Assembly: GCA_028700185.1 (NCBI GenBank)
Contig: JAQVTF010000011.1
Coordinates: 1-40,746 of the forward strand
Reading direction: 5' to 3'
Length of the DNA: 40,746 nucleotides
DNA from: Desulfobacteraceae bacterium
Lineage (GTDB): Bacteria > Desulfobacterota > Desulfobacteria > Desulfobacterales > UBA2174
Shown here one piece after another: positions 9,818-20,229 of this stretch. Each line of letters starts with the position of its first letter. Within the stretch, counting starts at the first letter, position 1. Both the position numbers and the translations under genes were made by a program. The notes below the pieces were generated by a model. It had not been told where the DNA came from. It saw only the letters and a program-made list of their open reading frames with translations, and did no database searches.

Positions 9818-11197
9818 ATGGTTCCCCTGATTCTCGATTTTGTCGCCTGCGCCCGGGCCGGCGGGCTCCGAATTTCCACCGGTGAAGTGCTTGACTGCCT
9901 CACCCAGGCCCGGTGGATCGACCCGCTGGACGAAAGCCAGTTCTATGCCCTGTTGCGGGCCAACATGGCCAAGAGCCGGCTGGCGCAGGAGCGCTTCGAC
10001 CGGATTTATCGTCTCTACTTCCACGAGTTGCGCCGGCAGATCGATGATCCGTCGGTTTCCATCACCGCGCAAACCGAAGAGATCGGCGCCGAGGTCCGGG
10101 GCATGGATCCCGGTGAGCCGGTCTCCGGGGCCGTCGCCGATTTTCTTGAAGGCGATCCCGCCGCCTATCTCCGACTGCTGCGAGGCATCGACAGTGAGGG
10201 CGACAGCCAGCGTCTCGGTCCCGGCGCCAATCTCGGCGCTCTGGTGCGCCGGCTGCCGGTGCTGAGGGCGCTTGATCGGGCCGCCGCGGTTGTGGAGGAT
10301 TATCTGGCCACCCGCCGGCGCGCGCTTCACTGGGAAACCCGGCGCGAGATCGATGGGCATTTGCGTCAGCGTCTCGCCAGTGCCCGGCGTCTCCTCACCG
10401 AAGGCGAGCGCCTCGGCGTCGCTCCGCAAATCAACCGGGAGCGGTCTTCGGAGCGCCTGGACGCCCTGGGGGAACGGGCCTTTGCCGGCCTGAGCCCGGC
10501 CGAGGTGGATCAGATGCGCCAGGTGATCGCCCGGCTGGTCAGAAAGTTGAAAGACACCATCGGGCTTCGTTACGCGGCGCGTTCCCGCGGCCTGCTGGAC
10601 GTCAAGAAAACCCTCCGGCGCGCGGCCCGTTACCAGGGCGTGCCCCTGGAACTGCGCCGGCGCCGGCGGCCGCCGCGCAAAGGCCGGGTCATGGTGCTCT
10701 GCGACCTGTCCGGGTCGGTCTGGTCGGCAGCGCGGTTCATGCTCAACATGCTCTATGCCCTCCAGGACTGCTTCGACCGGGTCCGCAGTTTCGTTTTTGT
10801 GGCCGGCCTGGTGGAAGTGACCGATCTTTTCGATCACAACGACATCCAACGGGCCATCGGCAAGGTGCTGACGGAAACCGACCTGGCCTATGGGGCCGCC
10901 ACGGATTACGGGTTGACCCTACGGCAGTTCCGGAGCGCTTACTTGGATGCGGTGAACAAGAAGACCACCGTGATCATCATCGGCGACGGCCGCAGCAACT
11001 ACGGCAACCCGGAAGAGGGGATCGTGGCCGAGATCCGAGACCGCTGCCGGCGCCTGATCTGGCTCAACCCCGAAAGCGAGGCCTTCTGGTACACCGGCGA
11101 CAGCGAGATGCGGACCTACATGCCGCTGTGCAACGAGGTGCGCCCCTGTCAGAATTTGAATCAACTATCCGATTTCATAAGGGAGTTGGTTCTGTAG
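9818..11197 (+). CDS. VWA domain (CoxE-like) protein
   Basis: MIDAS motif MVLCDLSGSVWS...TDYGLTLRQF...VIIIGDGRSN; directly downstream of the MoxR gene. Confidence 0.9.
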   Translation: MVPLILDFVACARAGGLRISTGEVLDCLTQARWIDPLDESQFYALLRANMAKSRLAQERFDRIYRLYFHELRRQIDDPSVSITAQTEEIGAEVRGMDPGEPVSGAVADFLEGDPAAYLRLLRGIDSEGDSQRLGPGANLGALVRRLPVLRALDRAAAVVEDYLATRRRALHWETRREIDGHLRQRLASARRLLTEGERLGVAPQINRERSSERLDALGERAFAGLSPAEVDQMRQVIARLVRKLKDTIGLRYAARSRGLLDVKKTLRRAARYQGVPLELRRRRRPPRKGRVMVLCDLSGSVWSAARFMLNMLYALQDCFDRVRSFVFVAGLVEVTDLFDHNDIQRAIGKVLTETDLAYGAATDYGLTLRQFRSAYLDAVNKKTTVIIIGDGRSNYGNPEEGIVAEIRDRCRRLIWLNPESEAFWYTGDSEMRTYMPLCNEVRPCQNLNQLSDFIRELVL

Positions 11198-11377
11198 CGG
11201 CAATGGCGGAAGAACTTCGGCGGCCCTGGGCCCCTGGCCAAAAGGCCCCGGGGACCGGGGTTGATTCGGGGGATCGGCAGTTGACGCTCAGGTGATGATC
11301 GTTATAATGGGTTTCACTTGCCGGTGGTCCCGAACAGAGATCCCGGCTCTCTTCTGAATGACAACCAAGGCGAGCCA

Positions 11378-12136
11378 ATGCGCTTTCTCCTTTACAATAT
11401 CCGCTACGGTGCCGGTATCGGCCGGCAGTTTCATTTCCCCTTTCCTTTCAGCGGTTACCTGAAAAAAACGGAAAACCAACTCGATCGCATCGCCGATTTC
11501 ATCCGGGGCCAGCGTCCGGACATCGTCGGTCTGGTGGAAGTGGACACCGGCTCGTTTCGCTGCAATGGAGACAGCCAGGTGGCGACCATCGCCGGGCCGC
11601 TTTGCCACCGGCAGGTCTTTCGCAGCAAGTACGGGTTGGACTCCCTGGCGGGTCGACTCCCCCTGCTGAGCCAGCAGGCCAACGCGGTGATGACCAACCG
11701 CGACATCCTCGGACGCACCTTCCACTATCTCAACCACGGGATGAAGCGTTTGGTCATCGAGGTCCGGCTGCCGGAGGTCACCGTCTTTCTCGTCCACCTG
11801 GCCCTCAAGTACCGGCCGCGCCAGCACCAGCTGCTCGACCTGGCCGCCATTGTCGCCCAGGCCCAGGGGCCGGTGGTGGTGGCCGGGGATTTCAACGTCT
11901 TCCGCGGCGCCGGCGAACTGGACGGGTTCATGGCGGCCACCGGTTTGATCAGTGCCAATCCCCATGGCCTCCCATCGCACCCCAGCCGCTCGCCCCACCG
12001 GCAACTGGATTTTATCCTGCATAGCCCCGCGCTGCGCTCCCTGGGTTTTCAGGCCCCGCAAATTCCCTATTCGGATCACGTGCCCTTGATCTGGGATTTC
12101 GAAGCCCTCGACCAGGACTGCCGCGTGGCGGCCTGA
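11378..12136 (+). CDS. Endonuclease/exonuclease/phosphatase family protein
   Basis: MRFLLYNIRYGAG...DIVGLVEVDTGS...VVVAGDFNVF...RQLDFILHS...YSDHVPLIWDF. Confidence 0.9.
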   Translation: MRFLLYNIRYGAGIGRQFHFPFPFSGYLKKTENQLDRIADFIRGQRPDIVGLVEVDTGSFRCNGDSQVATIAGPLCHRQVFRSKYGLDSLAGRLPLLSQQANAVMTNRDILGRTFHYLNHGMKRLVIEVRLPEVTVFLVHLALKYRPRQHQLLDLAAIVAQAQGPVVVAGDFNVFRGAGELDGFMAATGLISANPHGLPSHPSRSPHRQLDFILHSPALRSLGFQAPQIPYSDHVPLIWDFEALDQDCRVAA

Positions 12137-12239
12137 CGACGGTTCAAGTCGGAGGATTGAAACCTACCGGGCCGGGGGCGTCCATCATCATCCATGGCTT
12201 GGCCGCCCGTCGTGGCCGGCGCGCATCGATGGGGCGGTC

Positions 12240-12443
12240 TCAGAGACGGCCAGCGGCCACCAGGCGGGCGAAATGCTCGAAGCTGCGGTCGTAGGTGCCT
12301 TCGGCGTCCGCGGAAAAACAGCAGGCGGGCAGCTCGCGCATCCGCAGGTGATACTGGATGCACTCGCAGCAGATGCCTTTGCGAGGGCAGGGTTCATAGG
12401 TGCAGTTGCACCGTTCGAGGTTTTTTTCTTGGCGGCATTGCAT
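12240..12443 (-). CDS. DUF6485-like small Cys-rich protein
   Basis: [59 protein letters not shown]; nine Cys in 67 aa; strong SD (AAAGGAGGT). Confidence 0.85.
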   Translation of the reverse strand: MQCRQEKNLERCNCTYEPCPRKGICCECIQYHLRMRELPACCFSADAEGTYDRSFEHFARLVAAGRL

Positions 12444-12515
12444 CGCTGACCTCCTTTGAATCTTGACGGTGTCCCGGAAAAGCGGCGCCCCGGCCGCGAA
12501 AAGACGAGGCGATTC

Positions 12516-13388
12516 ATGGATGCCAGTTTTTCAGCGAAGGATCAAGGGGACCGGGTTGACGCGGGCGGTTGCCAGAACGGTATTCCGGTGCCGGGCGGGG
12601 TCTACCTGTGCCAGGTCAGCGAGACTATTTCCTGCGGGGCCTGCTGCGGGCTCTACAACGTGGCCGATGCGTCCCGGCCGGCCCTGGAAGCGATGCTGAG
12701 CCGGCGCACGGAGCGCTTTTCCCGTCTGCCGCGCCAGATGGACGCCATTCTGTCCTTCGGCGAGCGGACCGCCGCCGCGGAGGGACATCCGCGGCCTTAC
12801 CCGGATTTCCACCACTGCCCCTACCTCGGGCTCATCGGTGAGAAGGGTACCCGGGTGGGCTGTCTGCTGCATCCCCTGGCCGACGGTAACCACGGGGTGG
12901 ATTTTCGCGGGTTGAGTTATTACGGCGGCATGGCCTGCCGCATCTACTTCTGCCCGGCGACCCACCGTCTGCCCGGACGCTACAAGGCCGTTCTGCGGCG
13001 CGTCTTCGACAACTGGTACGACTACGGGCTCGTGGTTACCGAGCGGCACCTGGTGGCGGCTCTGATGGCCGAAGTGGAGCGTCGTCTGGGCCGGCCACTG
13101 GACCCCGAGGGGCTGAGCCGGCGGCCGATGCATACCGCGGCCCTGGCAACCCTGTTGACCATCAAACAGGACTGGCCGTTTCGGGATCCGATCCAGGGCC
13201 ACCTCTGCCACGACCTGTTCCAGGACGACGGCAGCGGCCGGGCCCCGGCGGGCAGCGGGCCACGGGATTTTTACACCGTCGTTTTCCAGGAACTCGAATC
13301 GGTTCTGGACAACGATGAACGCGTCGCCGCGGCCCGGGCAATGGTGGATCGACGGATCGCGGCGACCGTCAGCACCCTGGCGGCTTGA
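12516..13388 (+). CDS. YkgJ-type cysteine cluster-like protein, unknown function
   Basis: [52 protein letters not shown]; clustered conserved-type Cys. Confidence 0.7.
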   Translation: MDASFSAKDQGDRVDAGGCQNGIPVPGGVYLCQVSETISCGACCGLYNVADASRPALEAMLSRRTERFSRLPRQMDAILSFGERTAAAEGHPRPYPDFHHCPYLGLIGEKGTRVGCLLHPLADGNHGVDFRGLSYYGGMACRIYFCPATHRLPGRYKAVLRRVFDNWYDYGLVVTERHLVAALMAEVERRLGRPLDPEGLSRRPMHTAALATLLTIKQDWPFRDPIQGHLCHDLFQDDGSGRAPAGSGPRDFYTVVFQELESVLDNDERVAAARAMVDRRIAATVSTLAA

Positions 13389-13402
13389 CGGTGCCGTGGC
13401 TT

Positions 13403-13630
13403 TCAGGGGTTGTTTTCCCACTTGATCTGGAACTCGATCTCCTCGGCGTTTCCCTCGCGTTCGTGCTCGATGTTGTAGACGGCCCCCGACGGGACGCGGA
13501 TACGTTCCCCGTCGATCTGGATCTGAAAGCGTTCCCCCTTTTCCACGGCATCCGCCAGGCGGCGCAGCTTGGCGGCGAAGGCGGCCTTGGAATAGGTTTT
13601 CTCCACGTCTCGTTCAGGCTTGGTGGGCAT
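13403..13630 (-). CDS. Amphi-Trp domain-containing protein
   Basis: MPTKPERDVEKTYSKAAFAAKLRRLADAVEKGERFQIQIDGERIRVPSGAVYNIEHEREGNAEEIEFQIKW; SD GGAGG upstream. Confidence 0.82.
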   Translation of the reverse strand: MPTKPERDVEKTYSKAAFAAKLRRLADAVEKGERFQIQIDGERIRVPSGAVYNIEHEREGNAEEIEFQIKWENNP

Positions 13631-13934
13631 GGCATTCCTCCGACGGATGGCGGATTCTGGCAGGAAAGGACGGGTTGGCCCGGGTTTTTCAAAAAGTATG
13701 AAAAAAACAAACGGGCCATCGCTCCAGCGCTAGGGGGGAAGACGGCAAACAAGAGAGGGACGGCATCTGGAGCGGCCGGGAGACGGCGGCCGCGGGTGGA
13801 TTGCTCCTGCCGAAGACCGTTCCTGATCCGGTGCGGCAGACACCGCCGGTATCGGCGAATGTCGCTCCGGTTCTCATGGCCCTTGAGATCTGTTTGCCTG
13901 AGCCCCCTGTCCGACGCAGAGTAATGGCCCGTTG

Positions 13935-14112
13935 GAGTGAGGCAGGTTTTCTGACTTCCGGATCAAGCGTACCGGTTGCGCCTTCCCGGTAAATGGCACC
14001 AGTGGCCCAAAGCAACCGTCGTCCCCGGTCACAGCGGCGGGACCGCTCCCGATTTTCACGGGATTCCCCTTGCGCCGACCCGAGGCCGGGGCAATCCTTG
14101 GCGGAACCTCGT
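13935..14112 (-). ncRNA. Cobalamin riboswitch
   Basis: The - strand reads GAGGTTCC...AAGGGGAATCCCGTGAAAATCGGGAGCGGTCCCGCCGCTGTGACCGGGGACGACGG...CACTGG...GGGAAGGC...GTCAGAAAACCTGCC. These are the conserved core, P6 region and B12-box-type end of cobalamin riboswitches. Boundaries are approximate. Confidence 0.92.
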
Positions 14113-14117
14113 CGACT

Positions 14118-14146
14118 AATAAACCCGATTTTGCACCAACGGTCAA
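14118..14146 (-). promoter_or_regulatory. Sigma70-like promoter for the cobalamin riboswitch transcript
   Basis: TTGACC (14146-14141), 17-nt spacer, TTTATT (14123-14118), immediately upstream of the riboswitch on the - strand. Confidence 0.55.
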
Positions 14147-14219
14147 GAGGACAGGAAGGGGGACCATCGATGGGGTTTTGATAGGGTGACCCTCCCTTTT
14201 TTGAACCGTTGACCCCTTA

Positions 14220-15542
14220 TCATTCCCCCGGCCGATGGATCGGTCGGGGCTCGCGGTCTTCCCGTTCACTCATGGGCATGTACTCCGTCTCGGGGGGGCC
14301 GATGTAAATCTGCCGGGGCCGAGACAGGCGCCAGTTGGGATCATCCATGCTCTCTTTCCACTGGGCGATCCAGCCCGGCAACCGGCCGATGGCGAACATG
14401 ACGGTGAACATGTTGGTGGGGATGCCCATGGCGCGCAGCACGATACCGCTGTAAAAGTCCACGTTGGGATACAGGTGATGGTCGACGAAGAAGCTGTCGG
14501 AAAGGGCACGCGTTTCCAGCTCCCGGGCGATCTCCATCAGGGGATCATCCAGGCGCAGCTTGTCCAGGAGACGATCACAGACCTTTTTCATGATTCGCGC
14601 CCGGGGATCGAAGGTTTTGTAAACCCGATGGCCGAAGCCCATGAGACGGAAGGGATCCGATTTGTCCTTGGCCCGCTGGATGATCTGGTCGATGCTCTCG
14701 TGACCGTGGTGGATCTTCTTGAGCATCTCGATCACGGCCTGATTGGCACCGCCGTGGAGCGGTCCCCACAAGGCGGCGATGCCCGCCGAAACCGCCGCGT
14801 AGAGATTGACGCGGCCGCTGCCCACCATGCGCACGGTGGAGGTGGAACAATTCTGCTCGTGATCGGCGTGCAGAATCCAGAAGACGTTGAGGGCATCGAC
14901 CATGTCCTGGTCGATGACATACGGCCGCACCGGGGTGTCGAACATCATGTTGAGGAAGTTGGCGCAGTACGACAGGTCCGGCCGCGGGTAAACCACCTTG
15001 TGGCCACGGCTGATCTTGTAGGACAGGGCCGCCATGGTGCGCACCTTGCTCACCAGGCGCGTGACGGTCATGTCGATCTCTTCCTCGATGGTCTGCAGCT
15101 CGGGATAGAAGCTGCGCAGGGCGTTGACCATCGCCGAAAGGATTCCCATGGGATGCGACAGGCGCGGGAAGGTGGAGTAGAAACTGCGCATGTCTTCGTG
15201 CACGAGGCTGTGGTCGTTGAGCAGAACCGAAAAGCGCGTCAGCTCGCGCCGTGACGGCAGGTGGCCGTGGATCAGCAGGTAGGCGGTTTCCACGAAGCTG
15301 GACTGCTCGGCGAGCTGTTCCACCGGAATGCCGCGGTAACGCAAAATCCCCCGCTCCCCGTCCATGAAAGTGACGCTGGAGGTGCAGCTACCGGTGTTGG
15401 CGTAGCCCGAATCGAGGGTGATCAGCCCCGTTTTCTGTCTCAGTTGACTGATATCGAAACCTTTTTCCCCTTCCGTGCCGGTCACGAGGGGAAGCTCGAA
15501 GGTCTGTCCCTGGTAAACCAGTTTCACCGTCTCTTGGCTCAT
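14220..15542 (-). CDS. gltA: Citrate synthase
   Basis: DGERGILRYRGIPVEQLAEQS, LHADHEQNCSTSTVRMVGS, LWGPLHGGANQAVIEML, RLMGFGHRVYKTFDPRA, NVDFYSGIVL. Start at MSQETVKL. Confidence 0.96.
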   Translation of the reverse strand: MSQETVKLVYQGQTFELPLVTGTEGEKGFDISQLRQKTGLITLDSGYANTGSCTSSVTFMDGERGILRYRGIPVEQLAEQSSFVETAYLLIHGHLPSRRELTRFSVLLNDHSLVHEDMRSFYSTFPRLSHPMGILSAMVNALRSFYPELQTIEEEIDMTVTRLVSKVRTMAALSYKISRGHKVVYPRPDLSYCANFLNMMFDTPVRPYVIDQDMVDALNVFWILHADHEQNCSTSTVRMVGSGRVNLYAAVSAGIAALWGPLHGGANQAVIEMLKKIHHGHESIDQIIQRAKDKSDPFRLMGFGHRVYKTFDPRARIMKKVCDRLLDKLRLDDPLMEIARELETRALSDSFFVDHHLYPNVDFYSGIVLRAMGIPTNMFTVMFAIGRLPGWIAQWKESMDDPNWRLSRPRQIYIGPPETEYMPMSEREDREPRPIHRPGE

Positions 15543-15613
15543 GGCGCGACTCTCCTCTTTGGCATGAAGCTGGTGTTCGTCCATGAATGGTCTTTTCCCG
15601 GGATTTCAGCGTT

Positions 15614-15675
15614 GGGCGCCAAGATTTAAATCCTCGAAACAGCGCTGCGATGCTTCCGGTTTAAATCGGGCGCCC
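15614..15675. repeat. Imperfect inverted repeat with two GRTTTAAATC sites in the gltA/ppiC divergent region
   Basis: GGGCGCC-AA-GATTTAAATCC (15614-15633) versus GGTTTAAATC-G-GGCGCCC (15658-15675). Confidence 0.65.
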
Positions 15676-15912
15676 GCCGTCTCTCACGAAAAAATCCTCA
15701 TCTCTGGGCGGACACAAGCTAATTGATTTAGCCCAAAGCCCCGCAGGGGTCAAGCCGTCAAGAGAGGAGGGACAGAAGAGGGACGCGGGAATTTTACTTG
15801 CAACGGCGTGATTGAAGATTTAGGTTGTTTCAGTCGGATTAGGAAGAAACGGGCATCTGGCGGCCTGCTTGTTCAAGCGGGCCTTCCTTATTGTAAGGGA
15901 AAGGAGTTTTCC

Positions 15913-16911
15913 ATGCGAGGCAGATCCACTCTGATGGCGGTATTGATGGCAGGATTGATGGGGATGGGGGCGGCAGGGATGGTCTCGGCCCAGGAGGCCA
16001 AGACAGAGGCGCGGGCCGCCTCCGATGCAGCGGTGGCCACGGTCAACGGCGAAACGATATCAAACGGTCAACTCGATCGGGAATTGGCGGGCATCCAGGG
16101 GCGCATGGCGCGCCAGGGACAGCCGGTGCCCGACGAAGCCCTGGCCCAGATCCGCGGCCGGGTGCTGGACCAACTGATCGGCGAGACGCTGCTTTTCCAG
16201 GAGAGTCAAAAGCTTAAAATCCGCGTGGACGACCAGAAGATCCAAGGCCAGATCGATGAAATGGCCCAAGGCTTCGAGGACAAGGCGGCCTTCGATCTGG
16301 CCCTGGCCAACGCGGGGCTTTCCCGGGAGGTCCTCACCGAACGGCTCGGCCGTCAGATGGCGATCCAGCAATTGATCGAAGAGAAAATCGTTGCCGGCGT
16401 GCAGGTGGCCGAAGCCCGTGCCGATGAGTTCTACAAGGCCAATCCGGAGGTTTTTGTTCAGCCCGAACAGGTCCGGGCACGCCACATCCTGATCCGCACC
16501 GAAGCCGAGGCGGACGCGGCGGCCAAGACCGAGGCCCGCAAGCAGATCGACGGGCTTCGCCAGAAGGCCGTCGATGGAGCCGATTTCGCCGAGCTGGCCA
16601 AAACCCATTCCCAGGACCCCGGCAGCAAGGAAAAAGGTGGCGACCTGGGGTTTTTCGCGCGCGGCCAGATGGTCAAGCCCTTTGAAGACACCGCTTTCGC
16701 CCTCAAGGAGAATGAAATCAGCCAGGTGGTGGAGAGCCCGTTCGGCTTTCACCTCATTCAGGTCACCGGACGGAAACCGGCGGAAACCGTCGCCTATGAA
16801 ACGGTCAAACCGCGCATCCTGGAGCACCTGAAGCAGCAGGCGATTCGCGAAAAGCTCGACGCCTACGTGGACGGGCTGCGCCAGGGCGCCAAGATCGAAA
16901 AGTTCATCTGA
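15913..16911 (+). CDS. Parvulin-type peptidyl-prolyl cis-trans isomerase (SurA/PpiC-like), exported
   Basis: Signal peptide MRGRSTLMAVLMAGLMGMGAAGMVSAQ, SurA-N-like region, parvulin motifs VRARHILIRTEAEAD...FAELAKTHSQDPGSKEKGGDLGFFARGQMVKPFEDTAFAL. AAGGAG SD at 15901. Confidence 0.93.
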   Translation: MRGRSTLMAVLMAGLMGMGAAGMVSAQEAKTEARAASDAAVATVNGETISNGQLDRELAGIQGRMARQGQPVPDEALAQIRGRVLDQLIGETLLFQESQKLKIRVDDQKIQGQIDEMAQGFEDKAAFDLALANAGLSREVLTERLGRQMAIQQLIEEKIVAGVQVAEARADEFYKANPEVFVQPEQVRARHILIRTEAEADAAAKTEARKQIDGLRQKAVDGADFAELAKTHSQDPGSKEKGGDLGFFARGQMVKPFEDTAFALKENEISQVVESPFGFHLIQVTGRKPAETVAYETVKPRILEHLKQQAIREKLDAYVDGLRQGAKIEKFI

Positions 16912-16921
16912 AACACCCGTA

Positions 16922-16958
16922 CCGGCCGCCCGGCCCGTCGGATTTTCCGGGCGGCCGG
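16922..16958. terminator. Strong hairpin between convergent ppiC-like and cspA genes (possible bidirectional terminator)
   Basis: Perfect 12-bp inverted repeat CCGGCCGCCCGG / CCGGGCGGCCGG. No clear T-tract on either side, so the terminator role is tentative. Confidence 0.5.
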
Positions 16959-16963
16959 ATCCC

Positions 16964-17164
16964 CTATTTCAGTCGTACATCCACCGCCTGGGGACCCTTG
17001 GGCGTGGTCTTGATCTCAAAGCTCACCGGCTCGTCTTTTTGAACCCCGAAGTAGCCGGGGTCCTTGATTCCGTTTTTGTGGAAGAAAATATCGCCTTGGT
17101 CTTCGGTTTCAATAAAGCCATAGCCTTTTTTGTCGTCGTACCATTTGATGCGTCCTTCGGGCAT
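16964..17164 (-). CDS. Cold-shock domain protein
   Basis: MPEGRIKWYDDKKGYGFIETEDQGDIFFHKNGIKDPGYFGVQKDEPVSFEIKTTPKGPQAVDVRLK (RNP1/RNP2 motifs); SD GGAGA. Confidence 0.95.
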   Translation of the reverse strand: MPEGRIKWYDDKKGYGFIETEDQGDIFFHKNGIKDPGYFGVQKDEPVSFEIKTTPKGPQAVDVRLK

Positions 17165-17314
17165 CGCAGTGGATCTCCTTTCGGTTCATCGGCGTCGAGT
17201 GACAATCGTTTTTCGCGGCCGCTCCGGGGCGCACTGGCGTCGGGGCCTGTCGCCTTGCGTGGCCGCAGCGGTGAAAGGCATGGCATGGGCAAGGGATGAA
17301 ACCGGCATCCGTCC

Positions 17315-17342
17315 AAAAAGGAGCCGGAATTCAGCCGGCTCC
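17315..17342 (-). terminator. Intrinsic terminator/attenuator within the cspA leader
   Basis: The - strand reads GGAGCCGG-CTGAATT-CCGGCTCC-TTTTT: perfect 8-bp GC-rich stem, 7-nt loop, U5 tract. Confidence 0.65.
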
Positions 17343-17423
17343 CAAGCGGATGGCCCGATGGCGGGGTCGCTGTTGAAAACGGCAGGAGGCAGGCCGTGAG
17401 GGCCGCGGATATGTGTTGACCCT

Positions 17424-17450
17424 ATTATCGCATCCGGGCGGACATGTCAA
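17424..17450 (-). promoter_or_regulatory. Sigma70-like promoter driving the cspA leader
   Basis: TTGACA (17450-17445), 15-nt spacer ending in an extended -10 TGC, then GATAAT (17429-17424). Confidence 0.5.
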
Positions 17451-17470
17451 AAGCCGCCGCAAGGCGACAG

Positions 17471-17500
17471 TTGACCCCTCAGGCCGGAATGCCGTATGAT
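17471..17500 (+). promoter_or_regulatory. Sigma70-like promoter upstream of the ABC-F gene
   Basis: TTGACC (17471-17476), 18-nt spacer, TATGAT (17495-17500). Confidence 0.4.
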
Positions 17501-17644
17501 TCCGGCTTCCGTTGACAAGACCGGAACATTTCGGGATCATTTCAATTTTTTGATGGCACGGGCAGCGAGACGTCGAATCCGTCTCGCCACTCAGGTCCAG
17601 GCCGATCAGCCGGACTTGGCCCGTCGAAGAAGAAGGAGTGTTCA

Positions 17645-19330
<1,686 letters not shown>

Positions 19331-19366
19331 CCAATGGCCAGTGACCCTTGATCAAGGAGCCCTTCG

Positions 19367-20209
19367 ATGCCCGAACTCGCCTACCTCAACGGAAAGATCA
19401 TGCCCATCGCCGAGGCGATGGTTCCCGCCGAGGACCGCGGTTACAACTTCGGCGATGCCGTCTACGAATATGTGGCCAGCTACAACGGGAAGCTCTTCTG
19501 CCTTGAGCTTCATCTGGATCGGCTGGCGCATTCCATGCGCGAGATGCGCTTTGCGCCGCTTTCCATGGAAACGATTCGCCACGCGATTCTGGACCTTTTC
19601 GAGAAAGGGCAGATGGCCCGGGCGGGCATCTACATCCAGATCTCCCGGGGGGTGGCCCCCCGCAACCACGCCTATCCGCCCACCGATACCCCGTTGCAGT
19701 TTTTCATGACGGTCCGCCCGGTGCATGAAAAGCCGCCGGAGGTGCGCGAGAAGGGGGCCTTCGCCATCACGGTGGTCGACCTGCGCTGGGGACGCTGCGA
19801 CATCAAGACGGTGCAGTTGGTGGCCAACTGCATGGCCAAGCAGCAAGCCCTGGAAGCAGGGGTTTTTGACGCGATTTTCGTTTCCGCCCAAGGGGTGGTG
19901 CGCGAAGGGACCAGTTCGAACCTGTTTATCGCCAAAAACGGCGTGCTGGTGACCCATCCGCTCAACCATCAGATTTTGCCGGGGATCACCCGCCAGGTCA
20001 TCATGGACGTTTGCCGCGACCAAGGCATCGAGGTCCAGGAGCGTTTTTTTTATCGGGAGGAGTTGGCCGCGGCGGACGAGGCCTTTCTCACCGGCACCAT
20101 CACCGAGGTGCTGCCCCTGGTGCGGATCGACGGCCAACCGGTGGGAGACGGTGTGGTGGGACCGTTGGCCCGGCGCCTCCAGCATGGCCTGCTGGAACGC
20201 ATTCAATAG
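19367..20209 (+). CDS. dat: D-amino-acid aminotransferase (PLP fold type IV)
   Basis: MPELAYLNGKIMPIAEAMVPAEDRGYNFGDAVYEYV...DLRWGRCDIKTVQLVANCMAKQQALEAG...EGTSSNLFI. Confidence 0.88.
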   Translation: MPELAYLNGKIMPIAEAMVPAEDRGYNFGDAVYEYVASYNGKLFCLELHLDRLAHSMREMRFAPLSMETIRHAILDLFEKGQMARAGIYIQISRGVAPRNHAYPPTDTPLQFFMTVRPVHEKPPEVREKGAFAITVVDLRWGRCDIKTVQLVANCMAKQQALEAGVFDAIFVSAQGVVREGTSSNLFIAKNGVLVTHPLNHQILPGITRQVIMDVCRDQGIEVQERFFYREELAAADEAFLTGTITEVLPLVRIDGQPVGDGVVGPLARRLQHGLLERIQ

Positions 20210-20229
20210 CTGAGGCCACCCGCCTTTTC

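Noticed and set aside
13689-14015. 108-aa ORF on the - strand overlapping the riboswitch
   Set aside because: Its first half is riboswitch RNA and the rest shows no domain-like pattern. Treated as non-coding.
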